In this document: positions 46,482 to 55,235 of the stretch, one piece after another
How positions within the stretch are numbered: position 1 is the stretch's first letter
Layout of the letters: each line of letters begins with the position of its first letter
DNA from: Prolixibacteraceae bacterium JC049
Lineage (GTDB): Bacteria > Bacteroidota > Bacteroidia > Bacteroidales > Prolixibacteraceae
NCBI GenBank assembly: GCA_023369685.1
Contig: SACZ01000011.1
Span: forward strand, 1-63,029
DNA length: 63,029 bases
Direction: 5' to 3'
The notes under the pieces: model-generated
Told to the model about the DNA's origin: nothing
Seen by the model: only the letters and a program-made list of their open reading frames with translations
Databases searched by the model: none
Position numbers and translations under genes: made by a program

Positions 46482-48557
46482 TTATTTGATTAAGGTGGAA
46501 TGTTTTTGATCGTACTGATAGATGGGTAAGAATACTTTCAAAGAAGTGCCCCTATCCAACTGACTTTCTACCGTAATTTCGCCCTTCATATTTTTAATGA
46601 TACTATGTGAAATAGAAAGTCCCAGTCCGGTACCTTTTCCTTTTTTCTTACTGGTTACAAAAGGAAGGAATATATCGGTAAGCTTATCTTTGGCGATACC
46701 AACACCATTATCGCTTACTTCAATTACCACCTGATTATTTTCGTTATAAGTTGAAATTTCAATCTCTTTTCGATAACTCGGAATTTTTCGTCTCTCTTTT
46801 TCATCGACAGCATCACGTGCATTGGAAATCAGGTTAATGATAACCTGTTCCAATTTATGCGGATTACCTAAAACTACTCCTTTACCTTCTTCTCTGACAA
46901 ATTTTAAGTTGATTTGATGATTCGCATACTGTCGGGCAATCATACTCATAGCATCTTCCACACAAGTGTTTGGATCGAAATCTTCCAACACTTCTTCTTT
47001 CTGCCCATACGAAAAGACTCTAATATGATCGACAATCACTTTTGCTCGTTGAATATCATCGAAAATATCAGTTGCCGATTGTCTAACAAATGGCATATTG
47101 GGTTCTTCTTCGGTCAACTCCAGTTGAATTCCCTCTGCCGATAACGAAATGTTTTGCAATGGTTGGTTTATTTCATGAGCAATACCTGCAGCCAACATAC
47201 CTAACGACGTCAGACTAGCCTGATGCACAATAATTTGTTGTTGCTCATCCTGTTTCTGCAAGGCTAGTTTAATCTGCTCGTTCAAATTTCGATTCTCTTT
47301 TCGCTTCAAGTAGTAACTGTACACTACAATCAATACTGCTATCAGGATAAACAATAGTGTAGATCCAAAAATTAACTGCCAATTCAGAAGACTTTGTCTC
47401 TCTAAGCGCAGCTGCTTATTTTCCAACTGAATTTGCAGATTTAAGTTATCTTGTTGCTTAATCCCCAGCTCACTAATTACCAACGAATTGGCCATCTGAG
47501 CCGTTTTCTCCTCATTTACGATTAGCTCACTTAATCGGTCGTATTCTTTCTGGTATTCCAGTGCCTTTTTAAAGTCACTCTTAAACTCATAAGCAGCAAC
47601 CAACAACTTGTAGGCTTTGCGCCTCAAATCATTATCGTCCATCTTCTTGATAATGGGCATAGCATCGAAAATCAGTTCCATCGACTCTGCATACATCAAC
47701 TTCGACTGATACAGCTTCGCCATATTAAGCATAGCCACTGAAAGTCCATATGTATCACCAATTTCTTTATTTAAATCTAATGCCTCAGCATAAGCCTCTT
47801 CCGCTCTTTCCATATGTTTCATGGCGAAATGACTTAATGCCAAGTTATTTAATGCCAAAGCCATTCCATGCTTCGAACCATCTAACTTATTTCTGTCGTA
47901 TAATGTTTGATAATACTGAGCTGCTTGTCTAAAGTTCTCGGAATAAAAATAGGTGTCGGCAATTTTAGTTAGCGCCAGATTTATATCGTTGCTCCGTGAC
48001 TTATTTCCAGAAGATTCTTTCTTCTTCAGCAAAATATACATCTGATGGTAATAGTCGAGTGCCACATCGTAGTTTCCCAAACTTTGATATACATCTCCCA
48101 CATTTCCAAGCAATACTGTTGTTTTTAACGTATCGCCCAGTTGCATACTTGCCTCTAGTGACTTACGATAATTCACCAGTGCTTTTTCATATTTCCCTAA
48201 ACGATAATACAACGTAGCAACCGACGAGAATCCTTTTTTATCACCCAGATCGCCATATGCATCCAGCGACTTTTGATAGAACTCTTGAACCTTGTCATAA
48301 TCATTGGAAAAATAGTGTCCTACTCCCAAACTATTGTAAGCATCGGCCTCTCCTTTCTTGTAATTATACAAACGAGCCAACTTCAATGCTTTTTGGGCAT
48401 AAATTATAGTAGAATCGCTACTTTCATACCAAAACCCCTTCGATTTGGCATTGAGCTGATCTACCTCTTTCTTTTGTTCAGGAGTATAAGAAACCTTTTG
48501 GGCATGGGCGGAATACCCTAGCCAAAGCAATAACCCGATAATAAATGGTAGCTTCAT
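46482..48557 (-). CDS. TPR-containing sensor histidine kinase
   Basis: 691 residues. A signal peptide (1-19) leads to a periplasmic array of about six TPR repeats (60-330; AYNSLGVGHYFSNDYDKVQEFYQKSL and similar), a coiled linker, one membrane helix (LIFGSTLLFILIAVLIVVYSYYL, near 400), then a dimerisation H-box (LGMLAAGIAHEINQPLQNI, near 465) and an ATPase domain with N-box (VIINLISNARDAVDE), G1 (EVSDNGVGIA) and G2 (GKGTGLGLSIS). The AHEINQPL box is typical of Ntr-type kinases. TPR input domains usually read protein-protein contacts. It is co-transcribed with its NtrC-type partner. Confidence 0.92.
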   Translation of the reverse strand: MKLPFIIGLLLWLGYSAHAQKVSYTPEQKKEVDQLNAKSKGFWYESSDSTIIYAQKALKLARLYNYKKGEADAYNSLGVGHYFSNDYDKVQEFYQKSLDAYGDLGDKKGFSSVATLYYRLGKYEKALVNYRKSLEASMQLGDTLKTTVLLGNVGDVYQSLGNYDVALDYYHQMYILLKKKESSGNKSRSNDINLALTKIADTYFYSENFRQAAQYYQTLYDRNKLDGSKHGMALALNNLALSHFAMKHMERAEEAYAEALDLNKEIGDTYGLSVAMLNMAKLYQSKLMYAESMELIFDAMPIIKKMDDNDLRRKAYKLLVAAYEFKSDFKKALEYQKEYDRLSELIVNEEKTAQMANSLVISELGIKQQDNLNLQIQLENKQLRLERQSLLNWQLIFGSTLLFILIAVLIVVYSYYLKRKENRNLNEQIKLALQKQDEQQQIIVHQASLTSLGMLAAGIAHEINQPLQNISLSAEGIQLELTEEEPNMPFVRQSATDIFDDIQRAKVIVDHIRVFSYGQKEEVLEDFDPNTCVEDAMSMIARQYANHQINLKFVREEGKGVVLGNPHKLEQVIINLISNARDAVDEKERRKIPSYRKEIEISTYNENNQVVIEVSDNGVGIAKDKLTDIFLPFVTSKKKGKGTGLGLSISHSIIKNMKGEITVESQLDRGTSLKVFLPIYQYDQKHSTLIK

Positions 48558-48719
48558 TTACTTCAAATTTTAAGAACTGTGCTTTTTGCAAAACAAACGT
48601 TCTAAGAAAGAGTATGATCCGAATGAAATCATTCTCCTTCGATATAAACTATAAACGCGAAAACGATTAAAAGTAGCTATTTTATGAAAAAAAGTAAAAT
48701 TTGAACTCCATTCATCTTA

Positions 48720-50069
48720 CTATTTTGACGGAATCCAATTAGGAAATGGCTTTGTTTTAGGCTTTCGTCCGTAAATAAAATCATCAAATATAAGTGCCAC
48801 TTTTCTGAAGTTGGGGAAATAACGAATCATCCAACGCACAATATTGTGCAACCAGTTATTTGGATGCGAATAAGGACAAACACTCATACAACGCCCACAG
48901 TCGGTACCAGAACTACACCAATAAGTAAAGCATTTTTCAGAATTAATTTGCCAACGCAATGAGCCATCCAATTCTTTTCTATCGCCAGTTTCAATAGCCT
49001 GAGCAGGACATAAGTCTGCACACTTTTTACAAATTCGACAAAAATCGATTACACTAGTATCTCGCTGAGCCTTGTTAGCAATTAACGGCATGTCAGTAGA
49101 AACTACTGCCACTCTAACACGAGGACCGTGCTTGGGAGTCATTAGTAATCCCATTCGTCCTATTTCACCCAGACCAGCATCAACGGCAACTGTTGGGCAA
49201 ACCAACCGATAATTCCCATCGATATGTGCACGTGCATCGTACCCCATATTTCGAATAAATTCGGTAATATGAGTGGCTATTGTTCCTGCTTTCAGGTATT
49301 GCAACGAAGACTCCATGACACACGGTGCTTTTGGGGCACTATCCATCATCTCTTTACTCATTTCAACAGTAAAAGCAATAGCATATTTATGCGATTTTCT
49401 CACTTCATTGCCATATTCATCACCACGACCAATGTGCGAATACCAATGGTTTTCTTTTATAACAGTGATTCCGCAATCTAAAGCCCCTAGGTGTTGAGCC
49501 CATTTCTTTATGAAAGTCGTTAACTCTTTTTCGGAATAATTGGCCTTGGTATTTGCTTTTCTGTTGGTCTCCACTAATGGATGAAGTGCCTCGACCGTGG
49601 CAAACCCGGCATCGGCCGCTGCATATAAAAGTCGATGATTCAATTTTGAATTGGAAGACATCAAACCGGGCAACTTACGCCACTTCTTATCCAGAATATA
49701 GTTCTCTGGTTTGCGTTGGTAATATTCTTTAAAACGATCGCTATCCGGAGCCATTCGTGCTCGAGAAAACATGATATCGCGTTCATCGATTTGAGTAGCC
49801 CAATCATCGATTTTAATTTTGCGGCTATAAGGCCAAAACAGATAGAAAGCAGTAATAGCCAATACCACAGCTATAGCCAGTGCCATTATTGAAACTCCTT
49901 CCCAACTCCACCACGCTGGAACCAAAAGCAATATTCCTGCTATGCCCAACCATATCGACCGTTTCGCAGCAAAAAACTCTTTTTCAATTAACGAAACTCC
50001 CAACAGAGCAATAGAAAGAAGTACCGTTACAACTCCAATAATCAGAAAAAACAAATTGGCTATATCCAT
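48720..50069 (-). CDS. Membrane-anchored reductive-dehalogenase-like iron-sulfur protein
   Basis: 449 residues. Three membrane helices (1-85) come first, not a Tat leader. The middle domain matches RdhA-type corrinoid proteins: GYDARAHIDGNYRLVCPTVAVDAGLGEIGRMGLLMTPKHGPRVRVAVVSTDMPL is a typical block. Two ferredoxin-like sites follow, CRICKKCADLCP near residue 345 and C-x10-C-GR-C-MSV-CP near 376-395, the usual spacing in this family. RdhA proteins use cobalamin and two 4Fe-4S clusters. Whether this one removes halogen is unknown; QueG-like epoxide chemistry or an uncharacterised reduction is possible. No RdhB anchor or cobalamin gene is nearby. The phytase gene ends 72 bp upstream on the same strand. 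Confidence 0.75.
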   Translation of the reverse strand: MDIANLFFLIIGVVTVLLSIALLGVSLIEKEFFAAKRSIWLGIAGILLLVPAWWSWEGVSIMALAIAVVLAITAFYLFWPYSRKIKIDDWATQIDERDIMFSRARMAPDSDRFKEYYQRKPENYILDKKWRKLPGLMSSNSKLNHRLLYAAADAGFATVEALHPLVETNRKANTKANYSEKELTTFIKKWAQHLGALDCGITVIKENHWYSHIGRGDEYGNEVRKSHKYAIAFTVEMSKEMMDSAPKAPCVMESSLQYLKAGTIATHITEFIRNMGYDARAHIDGNYRLVCPTVAVDAGLGEIGRMGLLMTPKHGPRVRVAVVSTDMPLIANKAQRDTSVIDFCRICKKCADLCPAQAIETGDRKELDGSLRWQINSEKCFTYWCSSGTDCGRCMSVCPYSHPNNWLHNIVRWMIRYFPNFRKVALIFDDFIYGRKPKTKPFPNWIPSK

Positions 50070-50141
50070 GCTTTAAAGTTGTCACTTTTGCAGGATATAA
50101 CCAATTTAAATATAGAACTCCCAATTGATGGAAAGCAATCT

Positions 50142-51230
50142 TTATTGCTGATCAATCAGCTTTTGAATTCGATCCCAATTGACCAACTTAAAATTTTGCC
50201 TCTTTTGCTTCTTATTGTCGAAATTAAAACCATCCTGCACAACAAATATTCCGTTGGGAAAATCTTTTCCCAAATTCGCAGAGGTAGCATCAATTCCATC
50301 GGTCTCTTCTACTCCATCGAACACTCCATCCACAATACGGAAACTGGTAATGTATTTATGGGGAGACATTAGCTGAAACACTGCGTATGAGTAATTTCCC
50401 TGACTGGAAGCAATCAGGTAATTTTTATAAAAAGTAAGTCCCTCTATATCGGCTCGAATCATTTTGTTTTTACCAGGCACACTCTCTTTTAACAAAGTAG
50501 GTTCCGCGACACTTCTATGATTGATTTCGGTTAACCATATTCCACCTTCTTCTTCTCCAATAAATAGCTGACCGCTAGTATCGTGAGCCAATACACCTTC
50601 TGTTTTACTGTTTATTTTTAAAGAGCGAACCAACTCGGCTTCAATATTTCCCTTTTCTCCGGCAACCAAAAGCCATTGTTCTACTTCTCCCGCCTTACTA
50701 TTCAATATCGCATAGAACGAATTCGTTTTCAGGTCTACTGCCAAACAAAAACCATACACTTCCTCTTTCATTTTCGATCTCATAGTACAAGGGATAACTT
50801 TCAAAGCACCTTGCCCATTTATGCTGTAAAAAGAAATAGAATGCTCTGTACGATTGGAGCATGCAACCAAATCGATAGTATCAGAATTCATCGGAAAACC
50901 ATAACGAATATCAACATTATTCATCATGCCATCGGGATAGTAAAATAGCTCGTCTCCCTTCAAGTTGTAAACCGCTAATCCTCCTTTTTTATTGGTTCCA
51001 ATGATTTTGCTCTCTTCTGGTTGCTTTGAATTAATCCAGATAGCCGGATCATCTGCCGCATCGTCGTTTACACCACAATTCGACATTGGCACTGTTTCTA
51101 CATCTGCAACAACAGTATTCTTTATCATTTTCGCTGCTTCTGCCGATCCCTCGCTGGCACGTTTGCAGCAGATAAAAAACATCAAACCAATAATTGCTAA
51201 TAAAAACCTCTTGTTGCTTAGATCTCTCAT
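50142..51230 (-). CDS. Beta-propeller phytase lipoprotein
   Basis: 362 residues. The N-terminus (FLLAIIGLMFFICCKR) is lipobox-like. The rest is a six-bladed beta-propeller with family signatures DDAADDPAIWIN near residue 58, GTNKKGGLAVYNLKG, YGFCLAVDLKTNSFYAILN, GEEEGGIWLTE, ADIEGLTFYK and ETDGIDATSA, the acidic calcium-binding residues being in place. Such enzymes release phosphate from phytate outside the cytoplasm. A hairpin (AGCAAT...ATTGCT at 50134-50149) overlaps its stop but lacks a T tail, so read-through into the RdhA-like gene is plausible. Confidence 0.88.
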   Translation of the reverse strand: MRDLSNKRFLLAIIGLMFFICCKRASEGSAEAAKMIKNTVVADVETVPMSNCGVNDDAADDPAIWINSKQPEESKIIGTNKKGGLAVYNLKGDELFYYPDGMMNNVDIRYGFPMNSDTIDLVACSNRTEHSISFYSINGQGALKVIPCTMRSKMKEEVYGFCLAVDLKTNSFYAILNSKAGEVEQWLLVAGEKGNIEAELVRSLKINSKTEGVLAHDTSGQLFIGEEEGGIWLTEINHRSVAEPTLLKESVPGKNKMIRADIEGLTFYKNYLIASSQGNYSYAVFQLMSPHKYITSFRIVDGVFDGVEETDGIDATSANLGKDFPNGIFVVQDGFNFDNKKQKRQNFKLVNWDRIQKLIDQQ

Positions 51231-51349
51231 ACCTATACTAAATAATATTACCCTTCAAGTTTATAACAAAAAATCGATTTTTAGTAGAAAATAGAAGCAA
51301 TTTCCCTTTTTATTTCTTTTCTTAGTAAGACATTAAAAACAAACACACT

Positions 51350-51922
51350 ATGACTCGAATTGCATTTATTTTTTCAATTATACTTCTAATTGCAACCATG
51401 TTTAGTTGCAAGCCTAAAAAGCAAACAAAAAAAGATACAGCAGAGCCTCAAAAAGCAGAATTGCAAGAAACCACAATGACAATTCATGCTGCTGTTTTTA
51501 TGGGCAATGAAAACGAGCTTAAAAAACACATTGCCAATAAAGCAGATTTGAATGTACGTGACCAGTTTGGCTCTACACCTTTAAACATAGCTTGTACGTT
51601 TGGCAAGGCGCATATTGCAAAAATATTAATTGATGCAGGAGCAGATGTTAATGCACTAAATGCAGATAAAGGTACAGCCTTGCACACAGCTTCATTCTTC
51701 TGCAGAAATGAAATTGTAGCAATGCTACTAAAAGCCAATGCTAAGAAGGATATTGTCAACCAGTATGGCTCTACTCCTCTTCAATCGGTACAGGCTCCAT
51801 GGAAAACGGTAAAACCTATCTATCAACAATTAGCAAAGGATCTTGGAGCATTGGGATTACGACTCGATTTCGACCGACTAAAAAAACAACGTCCTGAGAT
51901 TGCTAAAATGTTAAGTGAATAG
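51350..51922 (+). CDS. Ankyrin-repeat lipoprotein
   Basis: 190 residues. The lipobox is ATMFSCKPK, giving lipidation at Cys20. Three ankyrin repeats follow (DLNVRDQFGSTPLNIACTFGKAHIAKILIDAGAD; VNALNADKGTALHTASFFCRNEIVAMLLKANAK; KDIVNQYGSTPLQSV). It probably mediates protein contact at the envelope. The acyltransferase gene starts 7 bp after its stop, so they form an operon. No enzymatic motif is present. Confidence 0.85.
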   Translation: MTRIAFIFSIILLIATMFSCKPKKQTKKDTAEPQKAELQETTMTIHAAVFMGNENELKKHIANKADLNVRDQFGSTPLNIACTFGKAHIAKILIDAGADVNALNADKGTALHTASFFCRNEIVAMLLKANAKKDIVNQYGSTPLQSVQAPWKTVKPIYQQLAKDLGALGLRLDFDRLKKQRPEIAKMLSE

Positions 51923-51928
51923 AAACTT

Positions 51929-52987
51929 ATGGCTTTAACTCATTCAGAGAGACGTCACGATATTGATTGGTTAAGAGTAATTGCAATTGCATTACTGATT
52001 ATCTATCATACAACCATTGGATTCCAACCATGGGGAGCTTTTATCGGATTCATCAAAAATAATGAATCAGCCACCTGGATATGGTACCCAATGGCTATGT
52101 TGAACATGTGGCGAATTCCCATACTTTTCTTTGTATCAGGCATGGGTGTTTGTTTCTCTATGAGAAAACGTAATCTACCTACCTTACTAAAAGAACGAAG
52201 CAGGCGTATTCTTCTTCCCTTAGCATTCGGTATGCTTGCGATTGTTCCATTGCATGTGTTCATATTCCAAACATATTACTATCAAGACTTGAAATACTCT
52301 ATTCATCAAGGTCACTTATGGTTTTTACTAAACATATTTATATACACTATCATTGTTGCCCCTGTAGTTTATCTATTTCGGTATAAAAAGATTTCCTGGT
52401 TCACCAGCTCGATAAAACGCATGAATCAACCGATTACTTTTATAGTTGCTGCGTCTCTTCTTATTATTGAAGCTTTAATTGTAAAACCTCAGTTATTCAC
52501 TTTTTATGCTTTTTCATTTCATGGATACGTAATGGGATTCATTGCATTTTGCCTTGGCTTTTTGCTAATCAACCTAACCGGTAAATTCTGGAAAAGCTTT
52601 AAGATATGGAAATGGGTATACCTTCTTATTGCTTCAATATTATTTTTAGTTCGAATGGTAAAGTTTAACATGGAAGCACCGCTACCTTTAATGGCGCTTG
52701 AAAGTATTAGCTGGATATTTGCTGTTTTAGGTTTCTTTTATTGCTTTTTCAACCGGCCAAGTCAAACTTTAAACTATTTAAAAACTGCAGCTTATCCCAT
52801 TTATATTATTCATATGATAGTTCAATATGGAATGTCTGCATGGCTATTTCCTCTTGATCTTTCTGCAACGACCAAACTACTCATAATTATCCCTTTAAAT
52901 CTAATTGCTTGCCTCTTGATATACGAGCTGTTTATCAGACGTATTGCTCCTGTTCGTTTTTTAATGGGAAATTCATTTCATTCTTAA
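51929..52987 (+). CDS. Acyltransferase 3 family membrane protein (OpgC-like)
   Basis: 352 residues with about ten membrane helices. The family opening RRHDIDWLRVIAIALLIIYHTTIGFQPWG holds the conserved His for acyl transfer, FVSGMGVCFSMRKRN follows, and YIIHMIVQYGMSAW near residue 290 is the usual late motif. The family O-acylates sugars such as glucans or lipopolysaccharide on the periplasmic face, taking acyl groups from cytoplasmic thioesters. The substrate here is unknown. It is coupled to the ankyrin lipoprotein gene. Confidence 0.85.
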   Translation: MALTHSERRHDIDWLRVIAIALLIIYHTTIGFQPWGAFIGFIKNNESATWIWYPMAMLNMWRIPILFFVSGMGVCFSMRKRNLPTLLKERSRRILLPLAFGMLAIVPLHVFIFQTYYYQDLKYSIHQGHLWFLLNIFIYTIIVAPVVYLFRYKKISWFTSSIKRMNQPITFIVAASLLIIEALIVKPQLFTFYAFSFHGYVMGFIAFCLGFLLINLTGKFWKSFKIWKWVYLLIASILFLVRMVKFNMEAPLPLMALESISWIFAVLGFFYCFFNRPSQTLNYLKTAAYPIYIIHMIVQYGMSAWLFPLDLSATTKLLIIIPLNLIACLLIYELFIRRIAPVRFLMGNSFHS

Positions 52988-53081
52988 CTCCGTCGATTCT
53001 CGTTTTTAAAGCTCACTTGTGGTTATTATATTTGTTATTAGCTAAACCTTTCGAATTAGTTCTAATTATTAAATCACAAAC

Positions 53082-54203
53082 ATGAAACGCAGAACTTTTA
53101 TCGATCTATCTCTCAAAACAACTGCGGGTATTGCACTGGGCAGTTCATTCTTATCCATGCAAACACCTCACAACTCAGTAGCTTTTGCCGATTTATTACT
53201 TCCAGCACCTAAAAATGGAGGTTTTAAAGATGACAACTATTGGATTTGGGGAGCCTCAGTCATTAAAGGCGAAGATGGCAAATACCATATGTTTGCTTCT
53301 CGCTGGACAAAAAAGGTTGGTTTTGGGAATTGGGTCACCAACTCAGAAGTAGTAAGAGCAGTTGCTGATAATCCAGCTGGGCCATATGAATTCCAGGAAG
53401 TTGTTCTTCCTGTTCGTGGCAAGCAGTTTTTCGATGGGATGTGTACTCACAATCCAAGGATTATCAAGTATCGTAATCAGTACTTATTATATTATTTCGG
53501 TACAACATACGATTTTCCAATGCCAGATGCTGCCAACCCATCAGTTACTCCAGATAACTGGCGTGCAGCATGGATGAATAAACGCATTGGATTGGCTGTC
53601 AGTGATTCAGTTCATGGACCATGGAAACGAATGGATAAACCTGTAATTGAACCACGACCAGGACACTGGGATGCTTCTATCACATCCAACCCTGCACCTG
53701 CAGTAGATCCTAAAACAGGAAAAATACTTTTAATGTACAAATCATCAACCGATGGACTTACTCCTCCACTTCTATTGGGAGTTTCTATGGCATCGCGACC
53801 TGAAGGTCCATACAATAGGTTAAGCGAAGATCCAATTTTCCGCTTTGAGACAACCGGAAATAACCGTCGCGATGTGGAAGATCCATACATTTGGTGGGCT
53901 GGCGACCATTACGAAGCAATTATTAAAGATCGTTCGGGAGAAATATGCGGAGAAGAAGGTGGCGGAGTCCACGCCTGGTCGAAAGATGGTGTTAAATGGA
54001 ACCTTTTCGATAAAGTGAAAGCTTATTCCAGAAACATCACTTGGGATGATGGAAGCAAAAGTCACCAAAACCATTTCGAACGCCCATTCTTATTAATTGA
54101 GGATGGAAAACCTACGCATTTATTTGCAGCAACAGGAACCGGACCTAAAGCTTGGCAATTTGATAGAACATGGAATATGGTTATCCCATTAAAGCAACTA
54201 TAG
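53082..54203 (+). CDS. Tat-exported five-bladed beta-propeller glycosidase-like protein
   Basis: 373 residues. The leader KRRTFIDLSLKTTAGIALGSSFL has a twin-arginine pattern. The body is a GH43/GH32/GH68-like five-bladed propeller: NYWIWGASVIKGEDGKYHMFASRW, THNPRIIKYRNQYLLYYFGT, ASITSNPAPAVDPKTGKILLMYKSS, RRDVEDPYIWWAGDHYEAIIKD. It resembles a sucrase/ferredoxin-like exo-glycosidase family, but I cannot name the exact GH family or confirm the catalytic acid and base. It sits beside the KduD-like and GH88 genes, so uronate-rich polysaccharide is a likely source of its substrate. Confidence 0.65.
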   Translation: MKRRTFIDLSLKTTAGIALGSSFLSMQTPHNSVAFADLLLPAPKNGGFKDDNYWIWGASVIKGEDGKYHMFASRWTKKVGFGNWVTNSEVVRAVADNPAGPYEFQEVVLPVRGKQFFDGMCTHNPRIIKYRNQYLLYYFGTTYDFPMPDAANPSVTPDNWRAAWMNKRIGLAVSDSVHGPWKRMDKPVIEPRPGHWDASITSNPAPAVDPKTGKILLMYKSSTDGLTPPLLLGVSMASRPEGPYNRLSEDPIFRFETTGNNRRDVEDPYIWWAGDHYEAIIKDRSGEICGEEGGGVHAWSKDGVKWNLFDKVKAYSRNITWDDGSKSHQNHFERPFLLIEDGKPTHLFAATGTGPKAWQFDRTWNMVIPLKQL

Positions 54204-54233
54204 GTATTACTCAAACCTGAATTGAACAGCATA

Positions 54234-54268
54234 AAAAAGACCTGTTAGAATTTCTAGCAGGTCTTTTT
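54234..54268. terminator. Bidirectional terminator between propeller and KduD-like genes
   Basis: The 16-bp stem AAAAAGACCTGTTAGA / TCTAGCAGGTCTTTTT has one mismatch and a very short loop, between converging genes. Confidence 0.9.
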
Positions 54269-54292
54269 CTGTTTTAATTATTCTTCTATGTC

Positions 54293-55105
54293 TTACACAT
54301 TCTGTGCAGCAGCTACCTCTTCGCTGGTATTACCAAAGTTGGCAATAATACCTCCATCAACGTAAAGTACATGACCATTCACAAAGTTACTTGCTTTAGA
54401 AGCCAAGTAAACAGCAGCTCCTTGAAGTTCTTCGGGTTGCCCCCAACGCAATGCAGGAGTTCTACTCATAATCAAATCGTTGAAAGGATGTCCTTCTGTA
54501 CGAATTGGAGCAGTTTGGGCAGTAGCAAAGTATCCTGGACCAATACCATTCACTTGAATATTGTATTTACCCCATTCGGCGGCCATATTACGAGTCAACA
54601 TTTTTAGCCCACCTTTAGCTGCAGCATATGCACTAACCGATGGACGTCCCATTTCACTCATCATAGAACACATGTTGATAATCTTACCTTCACGACGCTC
54701 GATCATCTTCTTACCAACATATTTTCCCATAATAAAAGGTCCAATCAAGTCAATATCGATTACTTTACGGAATGTTTCTACCTCTAAATCTTCGATAGGA
54801 ATTCGTGTAATGATACCAGCATTATTAACCAAAATACCAATTGGTCCAACTTCTTCTTCAATCAAATCGATATGCTCTTTTACAGCTGCCTCGTTAGTTA
54901 CGTCAAACAGATAACCTTTGGCATCAATTCCTTTTTCATTAAAGGCTTTAACAGCCCCTTCCAGTTTTTCTTTATCGATATCATTGACTACTATTCTGGC
55001 TCCGGCTTCTGATAATCCGCATGCAATAGCCATTCCTAAACCGTGAGTTCCTCCGGTTACTAATGCAATTTTGCCATCCAGTTTAAATTGATCTAAAATG
55101 CTCAT
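54293..55105 (-). CDS. SDR oxidoreductase, KduD / gluconate 5-dehydrogenase-like
   Basis: 270 residues. Classical SDR: cofactor motif VTGGTHGLGMAIA at 16-28, NNAG near 90, and Tyr-x3-Lys in SAYAAAKGGLKML. The cofactor loop reads VVNDID, which favours NADH by its Asp. The subgroup includes gluconate 5-dehydrogenase and KduD, which interconverts 2-keto-3-deoxygluconate and its diketo form in uronate breakdown. Being divergent from a GH88 gene with a shared operator-like site, the KduD role is favoured over 5-keto-gluconate metabolism, by context only. Confidence 0.82.
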   Translation of the reverse strand: MSILDQFKLDGKIALVTGGTHGLGMAIACGLSEAGARIVVNDIDKEKLEGAVKAFNEKGIDAKGYLFDVTNEAAVKEHIDLIEEEVGPIGILVNNAGIITRIPIEDLEVETFRKVIDIDLIGPFIMGKYVGKKMIERREGKIINMCSMMSEMGRPSVSAYAAAKGGLKMLTRNMAAEWGKYNIQVNGIGPGYFATAQTAPIRTEGHPFNDLIMSRTPALRWGQPEELQGAAVYLASKASNFVNGHVLYVDGGIIANFGNTSEEVAAAQNV

Positions 55106-55143
55106 TATTGTAATATTTTTAGTTTTTCATCAATATGACAATG

Positions 55144-55151
55144 CAAATATA
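55144..55151 (-). promoter_or_regulatory. Candidate -7 box for the KduD-like gene
   Basis: TATATTTG on the minus strand matches the Bacteroidetes consensus TAnnTTTG, 38 bp upstream of the start codon. No well-spaced -33 box is visible; the operator-like site occupies that position. Confidence 0.4.
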
Positions 55152-55159
55152 ACACATTT

Positions 55160-55173
55160 GCGCAATCGATTGT
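55160..55173. promoter_or_regulatory. Candidate operator in the divergent KduD/GH88 promoter
   Basis: GCGCAATCGATTGT contains the palindrome CAATCGATTG with GCAA-N4-TTG half-sites. It shares AACACATT and the core GCAATCG-x-TTG with the site upstream of the heparinase-family gene (21104). A repressor here could govern both divergent genes. Confidence 0.45.
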
Positions 55174-55235
55174 ATTCTTTTTTATTATATTCGCACCGTT
55201 AACCATTAGAATTCGATAAAAAATAACATTCAACT

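Noticed and set aside
50134-50149. AGCAAT-AAAG-ATTGCT hairpin at the phytase stop as a terminator
   Set aside because: It overlaps the stop codon, has only a 6-bp stem and no T tail, so it was not called.
53820-54074. Minus-strand reading frames inside the beta-propeller gene
   Set aside because: They are antisense to a clear protein-coding gene and show no recognisable domain.
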